From positions 1 through 5,705 of the forward strand of contig JAMWBX010000099.1 in NCBI GenBank assembly GCA_023818725.1: DNA of 5,705 nt, in the 5' to 3' direction. Below are positions 1 through 5,557 of the stretch, one piece after another; position 1 is the first letter of the stretch; each line of letters starts with the position of its first letter. Below the pieces are notes generated by a model, which saw only the letters and a program-made list of their open reading frames with translations, was not told the DNA's origin and did no database searches. This DNA comes from Candidatus Omnitrophota bacterium. GTDB lineage: Bacteria; Ratteibacteria; UBA8468; B48-G9; DTJG01. The position numbers were made by a program, and so were the translations under genes.

Positions 1-671
1 GGGTTAATGATTCTTCCAATGGTCCCGGATCCATTATTCCTGGTCGGAATAAGGTCAGGAATCTTTCCAGCTGGCACCCACTTCACATGGCCATCTACCA
101 TACAGGCATTGACTCCATCTGTTTTGTGGTTGACATTGTTGTTCTTTCCACCAGTTGTGCCAAGAACAACAAGGTTTGAACTCCATACCCCACCGAAGGT
201 GGCGATATTACTTACTGACTTGTCAACCACAACTACTGTGTCGACATCGACTGATTCGTTGCAGTACTGGCCATATGCATAGGAGCACCCAGCGTTGTCT
301 GTTCCACCTGCTGTGTCCAGTAGCGGAGCGGCATTGTAAACAATTGCGTTCGCTGTCTTATGTCCAAGGTCTGATGGACATATAAATGTCTTTCCTGTGG
401 ACACATACTGCGGATACAGAAGCGACAGAGGTGTGATTGCGGATGGCTCGTCTCCGCCAGCTGAAAAATATGTGGATGCTGGATAGTATTCCTTATAATC
501 CTGGGCATACATCTTCAGAGCAAGGCCTATCTGCTTAAGATTTGCAATACAAACACTTCTTCTTGCCTGTTCCCTTGCTCTTGCCAGAGCCGGAAGCAAC
601 ATCGCTGCGAGAATCGCTATGATAGCGATTACCACCAGAAGTTCTATGAGAGTGAATCCTTTTTTCTTCAT
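1..671 (-). CDS. Pseudopilin C, prepilin-type N-terminal domain protein (3' end cut by window)
   Basis: This is a secreted, membrane-anchored pseudopilin-like protein, and 223 complete codons are visible. The start ATG (671-669) follows a GGAGG ribosome site (681-685) by 9 bases. The N-terminus [14 protein letters not shown] has the class III prepilin cleavage site between Gly5 and Phe6. Glu10 is position 5 of the mature protein, and a hydrophobic helix runs to about residue 28. Then come RAREQARR, C41 in a [12 protein letters not shown] motif, an ICPSD segment (C98), GCSYAY (C129), and NHKTDGVN...MVDGHVKWV at about 181-199. That last part resembles the H-X9-DG domain of DUF1559-type pseudopilins but has ten residues between His and DG. 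It is the only one of the three paralogues here that keeps the second DG. The visible end reads RIINP, with proline fixed by the first two codon bases. Its sisters stop right after NP, so the stop is probably in the next three bases outside the window. Which structure it assembles into cannot be read from the sequence. Confidence 0.93.
   Translation of the reverse strand, partial: MKKKGFTLIELLVVIAIIAILAAMLLPALARAREQARRSVCIANLKQIGLALKMYAQDYKEYYPASTYFSAGGDEPSAITPLSLLYPQYVSTGKTFICPSDLGHKTANAIVYNAAPLLDTAGGTDNAGCSYAYGQYCNESVDVDTVVVVDKSVSNIATFGGVWSSNLVVLGTTGGKNNNVNHKTDGVNACMVDGHVKWVPAGKIPDLIPTRNNGSGTIGRIIN
610..635. repeat. Invariant signal-sequence segment with palindrome, copy in pseudopilin C
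   Basis: These 26 bases are identical in all three pseudopilin genes. They hold the perfect inverted repeat AATCGCTA-TGA-TAGCGATT (612-630), which encodes AIIAI of the membrane helix. Confidence 0.85.
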
Positions 672-703
672 CTTTTTTCACCTCCTTTCATTTTATTTTT
701 CAT
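668..703 (-). CDS. Candidate 11-codon leader mini-ORF coupled to pseudopilin C
   Basis: The frame encodes [11 protein letters not shown] and stops at TGA 670-668, which overlaps the pseudopilin C start as ATGA. AGGAG (709-713) precedes its ATG by 5 bases. The ribosome site of pseudopilin C lies inside this mini-ORF and encodes its GG. A frame of the same length and similar sequence precedes pseudopilin B. Translation could deliver ribosomes to the pilin start. Chance plus shared ancestry of the two leader regions is a real alternative. Confidence 0.25.
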   Translation of the reverse strand: MKNKMKGGEKR

Positions 704-718
704 TTCTTCTCCTTTTAC

Positions 719-727
719 ATTATACCA
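719..727 (-). promoter_or_regulatory. Possible internal promoter (extended -10) before pseudopilin C
   Basis: The minus strand reads TGGTATAAT, a perfect extended -10 (TGn-TATAAT), beginning 5 bases after the pseudopilin B stop. The -35 region is poor: TTAGAA at a 16-base spacing is the best seen, though extended -10 promoters tolerate this. Predicted initiation is near 712, about 40 bases before the pseudopilin C start. It would let the third pilin be expressed apart from the first two. Confidence 0.4.
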
Positions 728-732
728 CAATT

Positions 733-1458
733 TTACGGATTTCTAATCTGCCCTGTAGTAGTAGCCGCTGCTGCTCCAATAACCTGTCCGCCACCAAGCT
801 GTTCTGATGGCAGTGTTCCATCTGCCTGAGCGCCAACCCAGTTGACACTGCCGCTAACATAAAGAACATTGATGCCGTCTAAATCATGATTGTCCAGCCC
901 TTTCCTGACAACAACCGGAGCCACCCAGATGTTTGCCGCGGTCTGTCCGCTGCCTTCACCTGTAACCCTGTCAGCAACAAGAACTGATTCAATGTTTGTC
1001 TGTTCATCAAGGCCGACAGCATACGCATAGGAGCAGTTGCCCCTCACATTCGGGTCCGAAGAAAAGAGTGGAGCAAATGCAACAGCAGTATTTTCAGGGT
1101 CCCCCGCATACTTAACATCCTTTGAACTTGGACAGACAAGCATTCCCGTATTCTTCAAGTAATTAGGAGCAACCTTGCCCGCAGCGCCAGCAACATTATA
1201 CACCCTTCCAAAAAGCAGACAGAATGCGTAGATCTGTTCGTTAGCCTGGTTGAGACCACTTCTGTACGGGAATGATTCGTCATAGTCCTGGGAATACATC
1301 CTGAGGGCAAGACCAATCTGCTTTAGATTTGACATACATACGCCCCGGCGCGCTTTTTCTCTTGCCTTTGAAAGAACTGGAAGCAACATCGCAGCAAGAA
1401 TCGCTATGATAGCGATTACCACAAGTAGTTCTATCAGTGTAAAACCTTTTCTTTTCAT
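733..1458 (-). CDS. Pseudopilin B, prepilin-type N-terminal domain protein
   Basis: A 241-residue pseudopilin-like protein, paralogous to both neighbours and closer to pseudopilin A. The start ATG (1458-1456) lies 9 bases after GGAGG (1468-1472). The signal is [12 protein letters not shown], cut after Gly5 by a prepilin peptidase, with Glu10 as the usual mature Glu5. The hydrophobic helix is followed by [11 protein letters not shown]41 ([12 protein letters not shown]), SQDYDE, C80, VCPSS (C109), NCSYAY (C142) and the VADRV segment. The C-terminal block [19 protein letters not shown] (190-208) matches the H-x-DG region, but the second Asp-Gly is Ser-Gly. A low-complexity Gly/Ala/Thr tail ends in IRNP. 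It lies 49 bases after pseudopilin A, so co-transcription is likely. It would be exported through the Sec system and anchored in the inner membrane until assembled into a type II/IV pilus-like fibre. The specific role is unknown. Confidence 0.94.
   Translation of the reverse strand: MKRKGFTLIELLVVIAIIAILAAMLLPVLSKAREKARRGVCMSNLKQIGLALRMYSQDYDESFPYRSGLNQANEQIYAFCLLFGRVYNVAGAAGKVAPNYLKNTGMLVCPSSKDVKYAGDPENTAVAFAPLFSSDPNVRGNCSYAYAVGLDEQTNIESVLVADRVTGEGSGQTAANIWVAPVVVRKGLDNHDLDGINVLYVSGSVNWVGAQADGTLPSEQLGGGQVIGAAAATTTGQIRNP
1397..1422. repeat. Invariant signal-sequence segment with palindrome, copy in pseudopilin B
   Basis: Same 26 bases as in the other two pilin genes; the palindrome occupies 1399-1417. 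The codons ATC GCT ATC ATA GCG ATT use different synonyms for Ile and Ala in a pattern that preserves the palindrome. Confidence 0.85.
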
Positions 1459-1490
1459 CCCTTCTCACCTCCCTTCAAAAAATTTTTCAT
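1455..1490 (-). CDS. Candidate 11-codon leader mini-ORF coupled to pseudopilin B
   Basis: The frame encodes [11 protein letters not shown] and ends at TGA 1457-1455, overlapping the pseudopilin B start as ATGA. An extra in-frame ATG lies just upstream (1493-1491), and GAGG (1501-1504) is suitably placed for either. Length and residues match the mini-ORF before pseudopilin C, and the two leader regions align without gaps at about 29 of 37 bases. Pseudopilin A, which has its own promoters, lacks such a frame because its ribosome-site spacer is one base shorter. Confidence 0.25.
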   Translation of the reverse strand: MKNFLKGGEKG

Positions 1491-1507
1491 CATTTATCAT
1501 CCTCACA

Positions 1508-2227
1508 TTATGGATTTATAAACCTTGTCATATTCGGGATTGCTTCGCCTGGCAAATACCCATTGGTCGTTGATCCCCTTGTATTTGCTGCAACCCATGC
1601 GACATTGCCTCCAACATAAAGAACATTGATGCCGTCTTTGCCGTGGTTGTCGTTTGCATCAGTAACATAAGCGTTTGCAACTGTCCATACAGCATGGTCA
1701 CCCTGCTGATAGACCTTGTCAGCAACAATGGCTGTTTCAGGAAGGTCTTTTTCATGCAAGCCGCAAGCATAGGCATAGGAGCAGTTTCCAGCAGCCCTTG
1801 TGAAATTGGGTGAAAATGTAATATTTACATTCTCAGGATCTTCAGTGTACTTGGTGTCATTAGAACTTGGACAAACGAGAACATCAGTGTTTTTTAGATA
1901 GTTCGGGCAGGGCTTGGTGAATGGGTTTGAAGTAATGTTAGTGTCCCTGATTCTACCAAGAAGCAAGCAAAATGCATGACCGGTTTCACCAGGTGTAGGA
2001 GTCACAATGCCAGTGCCTGCCGCAACAGTTGATATTGTGGGGAAAAATTCATCGTAGTCCTGAGAATACATTTTAAGAGCAAGACCAATCTGCTTCAGAT
2101 TTGACATACATACACCCCTGCGAGCGTTTTCTCTCGCCCTTGAAAGGACTGGAAGCAGCATCGCGGCAAGAATCGCTATGATAGCGATTACCACAAGAAG
2201 TTCTATAAGCGTAAATCCCTTTTTCAT
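1508..2227 (-). CDS. Pseudopilin A, prepilin-type N-terminal domain protein (first of three)
   Basis: A 239-residue pseudopilin-like protein and the first of the tandem trio after the promoter region. I place the start at ATG 2227-2225. An in-frame GTG at 2236-2234 would add three residues, but it overlaps the GGAGG ribosome site (2236-2240), which sits 8 bases before the ATG. The signal is [11 protein letters not shown] with cleavage after Gly4. Then come the hydrophobic helix, [11 protein letters not shown]40 ([12 protein letters not shown]), SQDYDE, C87, C107, VCPSS (C119) and NCSYAYACG (C149, C154). The block [21 protein letters not shown] (193-213) corresponds to the H-x-DG domain with Gly-Gly in place of the second Asp-Gly. 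The protein ends TRFINP, sharing the NP terminus of its neighbours. Several Asn-x-Thr/Ser stretches and a Thr/Pro/Gly-rich patch (about 66-83) suggest an exposed variable region. The function in the fibre is unknown. Confidence 0.94.
   Translation of the reverse strand: MKKGFTLIELLVVIAIIAILAAMLLPVLSRARENARRGVCMSNLKQIGLALKMYSQDYDEFFPTISTVAAGTGIVTPTPGETGHAFCLLLGRIRDTNITSNPFTKPCPNYLKNTDVLVCPSSNDTKYTEDPENVNITFSPNFTRAAGNCSYAYACGLHEKDLPETAIVADKVYQQGDHAVWTVANAYVTDANDNHGKDGINVLYVGGNVAWVAANTRGSTTNGYLPGEAIPNMTRFINP
2169..2194. repeat. Invariant signal-sequence segment with palindrome, copy in pseudopilin A
   Basis: Third identical copy; the palindrome occupies 2171-2189. Flanking codons for the same helix (for example Leu and Ala codons just downstream) do vary among the three genes, so the identity is local. 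Confidence 0.85.
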
Positions 2228-2235
2228 TTTTCTCA

Positions 2236-2240
2236 CCTCC
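2236..2240 (-). promoter_or_regulatory. Ribosome binding site deciding the pseudopilin A start
   Basis: GGAGG on the minus strand lies 8 bases before ATG 2227-2225. The alternative in-frame GTG starts at the last base of this site, so it cannot be served by it. This fixes the protein at 239 residues with a four-residue leader before the cleavage point. Confidence 0.8.
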
Positions 2241-2251
2241 TTTTCAGTTTA

Positions 2252-2280
2252 ATGTTAATGGAAATTTGTTCCATTGTCAA
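2252..2280 (-). promoter_or_regulatory. Promoter P2 (sigma70-type) for the pseudopilin genes
   Basis: A second perfect -35 TTGACA (2280-2275) lies exactly 33 bases downstream of P1. It is again followed by a 17-base spacer and a -10 TAACAT (2257-2252). Transcription would begin near 2245, leaving a leader of only about 18 bases that still contains the ribosome site. The whole spacer is part of a 7-base-arm inverted repeat, so this promoter may be regulated by direct occlusion. Confidence 0.65.
2257..2275. promoter_or_regulatory. Inverted repeat inside P2 spacer, candidate operator
   Basis: AATGGAA-ATTTG-TTCCATT is a perfect 7-base-arm inverted repeat. It fills the space between the -35 and -10 of P2 and shares one base with each. 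A dimeric repressor bound here would block RNA polymerase at P2 and obstruct transcription from P1. In a P1 transcript the same bases could form a 5' hairpin just upstream of the ribosome site. Confidence 0.5.
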
Positions 2281-2284
2281 GAGT

Positions 2285-2313
2285 ATTTTAATAAGTATAT
2301 TTGAACTTGTCAA
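2285..2313 (-). promoter_or_regulatory. Promoter P1 (sigma70-type) for the pseudopilin genes
   Basis: On the minus strand a perfect -35 TTGACA (2313-2308) is followed by a 17-base spacer and the -10 TAAAAT (2290-2285). Transcription would begin near 2278, giving a leader of about 50 bases before pseudopilin A. A short inverted repeat GACCC-6-GGGTC (2314-2329) touches the upstream edge of the -35 and might bind a regulator. Confidence 0.7.
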
Positions 2314-2390
2314 GACCCCCCTCCGGGTCATCAAAAATCGGCAAAAATATTTCTGTTGATCGATTGAAACCTACATTCGTTGAAATTTTC

Positions 2391-2494
2391 AAAATCCCCC
2401 TCAATCCCCCTTTATGAAAGGGGGAAACTGCTTTTGGAAATCCCCCCTGCCATCCCCTTTAGAAAAGGGGGAGGAGAAAATGAAAGGGGGAAGG
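2391..2494. repeat. Extragenic palindromic repeat, copy A
   Basis: A ~100-bp element made of C-runs and G-runs, beginning AAAATCCCCC and ending near GGGGGAAGG, so its two ends are roughly inverted. Inside are a perfect hairpin CCCCCTTT-ATG-AAAGGGGG (2406-2424) and a second one, CCCCTTT-AGA-AAAGGGG (2454-2470). The first ~56 bases match copy B at about 52 of 57 aligned columns by hand, in the same orientation; the remainder is looser. It begins 10 bases past the polA stop. It could protect or end the polA transcript, but neither hairpin is followed by a clean T-tract on the minus strand. It resembles the REP/MITE-like elements of many environmental genomes. Confidence 0.85.
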
Positions 2495-2503
2495 AAACTT
2501 TTT

Positions 2504-4903
2504 TCAAATCTTTGACATTTCAAGATAGTTTTTCCCTTTTTGAACATCAACGCTTAATGGCACATTCAGATTATAAACCTCTTCCATTAGTTGCCTGATT
2601 TTTTCAACAATCTCTATCTCAACGTTGCATATTTCAAAGACAAGTTCATCGTGTATCTGAAGTATAAGATTGCTTTTCAGATTCTCCTTTTTCAAAAACT
2701 GATGTATCTTTATCATCGCAATCTTTATCAGTTCAGAAGCAGTTCCCTGAATCGGCATATTTATCGCAACCCTGCGAGCGAATTCTTTCTGATTTCTGTT
2801 TTCGGCAATTATCTCTGGAAGGTATCTCTTTCTACCAAACAGGGTTATTGCATAACGGTTTTTCTCTGCCTGTTCAATTAATTTTTGAATATATGATCTT
2901 ACACCGCGAAATTTTGCAAAATAAGCGTCAATGAATGCCTGGGCTTCTTCAACAGAACAATCAAGCCGATTAGATAGTCCATATGAGTTCATTCCGTAGA
3001 TTATTCCAAAATTGATCGTCTTTGCAATGCGACGGTACTTCTCAATCTCCTGGCTTTCAAAAAGAGAATTTGTTTCAAAGCTAAAAAGTTGCTTTGCTGT
3101 TTCAAGGTGAATATCCCTGCCTTTTTTGAAAGATTCAACAAGCACAGGGTCGTTTGAAAAGTGGGCAAGAATTCTCAATTCAATCTGGTTGTAGTCAAAA
3201 GAATAAAGGGTTGCATCTTCGCCTGCTATAAAAACCTTCCTGATTTTGCCGCCCCTTTCAGTTCTCACCGGAATTGCCTGCAGATTCGGATTTCTGCAAA
3301 CAAGCCGACCTGTGGAAGCAACTGCCTGCTGGTATTCTGGGTGTATTCTGCTGTCGTCCGGATTGATAAAACTGGAAAAACCTTCGATATAAGTGTTGCA
3401 TAGTTTTGCAAGTTCCCTGTATTGCAAAATCAAATCAACTATTTTATGCCTTGTTCTTAGACGGGAAAGGGCCTCTGTGTCTGTTGAATATCCAGCTTTT
3501 GTTTTTTTTCCGGATGGAAGCCCAAGCCGCTGGTACAAAATTTTTGCAACCTGGCCAGGAGAATTGATATTGAAAACCTCGCCAGCATTATTATAGATTG
3601 ATTCCTGCAACATATTCATTTCATTTGCATACTCTTTTTTCAATGCTTCGAGATATTCTACATCAACAAGTATCCCTGTCATTTCCATATCCGCAAGAAC
3701 CTCAATAAGAGGCATCTCAATTGAGTGGAAAAGAAAGTCCATTTCTTCTGAACTCAAAATCTGTTGGTAGAGTGCCTTTTGAGTAAGAATATCAGCGGAT
3801 GAAAACTTCTTTCCTGTGAGGAAAGAGGCAACTTCAAGGTCAAAATAGGGCTGCGAAAGATGCATATTTTTTTTCACAAGAAGTTTTATTTTTTCTTTTA
3901 TGCCTGAGCCAATCTTTTCAACGCTGGCATCCTTCAGATATCTTTCGAAATGTGATGGATTGTTCAAAATTCCTTCAAAAGCAAAAACCCTGTCTCCTAT
4001 CGCAAGAACATCCTGAAAAAAGGAAATTTCATCTTTCAAACCAAAGACTTCTTTTATCTCTTTGTTGAATTTTTTGAATTCTAGCTTGTTAAAGATCTCT
4101 GAGATTTTATCAAGATCAGGCTGGTTTCTTTTTATGTCCTGGACAGAGATATCAATTGGTATATTGCAATTTAGTTGCACAAGTCGCTTGCTTAAAAAAG
4201 CAGATTCCTTTCCAGAAAGCAGAAGTTCTTTTTTCTTCCCGCTTAAGGCATTTATGTTCTGGTAGAGATTTTCAATTGTTTTAAACTCCCTGATAAGCGT
4301 TGAAGCGGTTTTTTCTCCAATCCCTCTGACGCCTGGAATGCTGTCAGAAGCGTCTCCGCTGAGAGCAAGATAATCAACGATATTACAGGGAAAAAATCCA
4401 TATTTTTCAAAAAAAACCTTCTCATCGATCCTTTCCCATGTGCCAGGATTGATTATTTGAATGCGACGGGAAAGGATCTGAAGAATGTCCTTGTCTCCGG
4501 ATAAAATTACAACATCACAATTTTCTTCCGCAAATTTTAGAGCAAGGCAAGCAATAATGTCGTCGGCTTCATAGGATTCCTTTTCTATCGACGCTATACC
4601 GGCATACTTTATGATTTCTTTAATCACAGGAATCTGCGCCGAAAGTTCTGGCGGCATCGGCTTCCTCGCGATTTTGTACTCCTGAAGAATTTTGTGTCTG
4701 AATGTTGGAGCAGGAGTGTCAAAAACAACAGCGATGCGCTCGGGTTTATAATCGCGCAAAATTTTAAAAAGAGTTGAAACAAAACCAAAAACAGCATTTG
4801 TTGGTTCGCCTGTTGATGTTGTAAATGCCTTGATTGCGAAAAACGACCTGTAAATAATGTTATTCGCGTCTACAAGAAAAATTTCAGTTTGTTCCTTTTT
4901 CAT
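2504..4903 (-). CDS. polA: DNA polymerase I (family A), 5' nuclease plus polymerase, proofreading site apparently lost
   Basis: DNA polymerase I fills gaps and removes RNA primers during replication and repair; it is cytoplasmic. The 799 residues compare with 928 in E. coli and 832 in Taq. Residues 1-290 are the 5'-3' nuclease: VDANN (D12), FDTP (D62), YEADD (E112, D114, D115), SGDKD (D137, D139), SGDASDSIPG (D184, D187), then the helix-hairpin-helix GVRGIGEKTA. Residues about 291-395 correspond to the 3'-5' exonuclease domain but are shrunken. The DxE motif is absent, the residue matching E. coli D424 in NLKYD appears to be K338, and no match to D501 is seen. Proofreading is probably absent. 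The polymerase domain has TGRL at 531-534, motif A SFDYNQIELR (D570), the O-helix with R624, K628, F632 and Y636, and motif C QIHDELVFE (D752, E753). The start is ATG 4903-4901, with AGGAA (4913-4917) 9 bases upstream. The gene stands alone between two copies of a palindromic repeat. Confidence 0.98.
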   Translation of the reverse strand: MKKEQTEIFLVDANNIIYRSFFAIKAFTTSTGEPTNAVFGFVSTLFKILRDYKPERIAVVFDTPAPTFRHKILQEYKIARKPMPPELSAQIPVIKEIIKYAGIASIEKESYEADDIIACLALKFAEENCDVVILSGDKDILQILSRRIQIINPGTWERIDEKVFFEKYGFFPCNIVDYLALSGDASDSIPGVRGIGEKTASTLIREFKTIENLYQNINALSGKKKELLLSGKESAFLSKRLVQLNCNIPIDISVQDIKRNQPDLDKISEIFNKLEFKKFNKEIKEVFGLKDEISFFQDVLAIGDRVFAFEGILNNPSHFERYLKDASVEKIGSGIKEKIKLLVKKNMHLSQPYFDLEVASFLTGKKFSSADILTQKALYQQILSSEEMDFLFHSIEMPLIEVLADMEMTGILVDVEYLEALKKEYANEMNMLQESIYNNAGEVFNINSPGQVAKILYQRLGLPSGKKTKAGYSTDTEALSRLRTRHKIVDLILQYRELAKLCNTYIEGFSSFINPDDSRIHPEYQQAVASTGRLVCRNPNLQAIPVRTERGGKIRKVFIAGEDATLYSFDYNQIELRILAHFSNDPVLVESFKKGRDIHLETAKQLFSFETNSLFESQEIEKYRRIAKTINFGIIYGMNSYGLSNRLDCSVEEAQAFIDAYFAKFRGVRSYIQKLIEQAEKNRYAITLFGRKRYLPEIIAENRNQKEFARRVAINMPIQGTASELIKIAMIKIHQFLKKENLKSNLILQIHDELVFEICNVEIEIVEKIRQLMEEVYNLNVPLSVDVQKGKNYLEMSKI

Positions 4904-4943
4904 CTGCGAAAATTCCTACAAATTTAGCAAAAAAAATTCTTTA

Positions 4944-5047
4944 AAAATCCCCCTGCAATCCCCCTTTCATAAAGGGGGAAACTGCTTTTGAAAATCCCCC
5001 TATGTCCCCCTTTTTCAAAGGAAAAAAGAAAAAAACAGAGGGGGAAA
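4944..5047. repeat. Extragenic palindromic repeat, copy B
   Basis: The partner of copy A, in the same orientation, starting 7 bases past the stop of the PilO/GspM-like gene. It begins AAAATCCCCCTGCAATCC, has the perfect hairpin CCCCCTTT-CAT-AAAGGGGG (4960-4978), then shares AAACTGCTTTTG and AAATCCCCC with copy A. The second half (TCCCCCTTTTTC, then an A-rich stretch, then GAGGGGGAAA) is a degenerate long stem. The central hairpin is the reverse complement of the one in copy A. No open reading frame of interest lies in it. Together with the flanking A/T-rich DNA it fills the 150-base gap before polA, where no convincing promoter is seen. Confidence 0.85.
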
Positions 5048-5053
5048 TTTTTA

Positions 5054-5557
5054 TCATTCAGATTGTGGCTTCTTATAAGAAACCAGTTCCATTTCAGATT
5101 TTACAACAAACGGCTTTTGAGGATTGCGAGAAATTTGCAGATATCCAAAACGAAGAAAATCCCTTTTTTCAATTTCTTCAAGTAACATAAGAAGTTTCTC
5201 AAGCTCAATTTCCTCGAAAGCAATGCTGATGTGTTGCTCCACAGTATTGAGAAAAATGTTCTCCGTAACAGGGGTGATTCTTGAAAGGCGCGATGTTGAA
5301 CCAATCTTTTCCACTGCCTTTGAAACAAAAAGAAAAAGCTTGAATTCCTCTGGAGCAAGAACGACTTTTTTCTCTTTTGTCCTTTCCTTATATTCAGCCG
5401 CCAGAGCAGTAAGCGTTTGAAGATCCTTTTGTTTCTGTTCAATGGCTCTGTTGATACTTCTTGATTTTTTGATGTTTGGTGCACATACAAACTGGTACAG
5501 AAGAAGCAAAATCACAACTGCCGCAATCATCAAATTATTTGGTCTGAATTTTGGCAT
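5054..5557 (-). CDS. PilO/GspM-like inner-membrane assembly protein
   Basis: A 167-residue bitopic membrane protein with the layout of PilO and GspM, platform proteins of type IV pili and type II secretion. A short cytoplasmic N-terminus (MPKFRPNN) precedes one membrane helix (about 9-26, LMIAAVVILLLLYQFV). A charged predicted coiled coil covers about 30-65, and an alpha/beta domain covers about 70-160. That domain contains SRITPV, HISIAFEEIELEKLLMLLEEIE and GYLQISR, the pattern expected of the ferredoxin-like fold in these families. The start ATG (5557-5555) has AAGG (5567-5570) 9 bases upstream. Its first codons overlap the end of the upstream PilN/GspL-like gene by 23 bases, a sign of translational coupling. 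Sequence alone does not settle PilO against GspM; the short length and APNIKK just after the helix lean slightly to GspM. The family call is by layout rather than a diagnostic motif. Confidence 0.75.
   Translation of the reverse strand: MPKFRPNNLMIAAVVILLLLYQFVCAPNIKKSRSINRAIEQKQKDLQTLTALAAEYKERTKEKKVVLAPEEFKLFLFVSKAVEKIGSTSRLSRITPVTENIFLNTVEQHISIAFEEIELEKLLMLLEEIEKRDFLRFGYLQISRNPQKPFVVKSEMELVSYKKPQSE

Noticed and set aside
7..508. Open frames overlapping pseudopilin C in other frames and on the other strand
   Set aside because: Pseudopilin C has a clear prepilin signal, ribosome site and paralogues across the same bases; the others have none of these.
2228..2236. GTG start for pseudopilin A, giving 242 residues
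   Set aside because: The GTG overlaps the ribosome site, and ATG 2227 has the correct 8-base spacing, matching the sister genes.
2362..2370. ATTGAAAC-like string similar to the end of many CRISPR repeats
   Set aside because: It occurs once, with no regularly spaced copies or spacers around it.
2380..2392. Short palindrome TTGAAATTTTCAA next to repeat A
   Set aside because: It is A/T-rich, short and not aligned with any promoter element, so chance is likely.
2454..2470. Second hairpin of repeat A as a standard intrinsic terminator for polA
   Set aside because: The stem is convincing, but the minus strand continues with GATGGCAGGGGGG, not a T-tract; called only as part of the repeat.
2380..2598. 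Forward-strand open frame across repeat A and the polA 3' end
   Set aside because: It translates repeat sequence and then the antisense of polA, with no ribosome site or family resemblance.
4988..5190. Two overlapping forward-strand open frames starting in repeat B
   Set aside because: They run from the repeat into the antisense of the PilO/GspM-like gene and show no protein features beyond lysine and phenylalanine runs.
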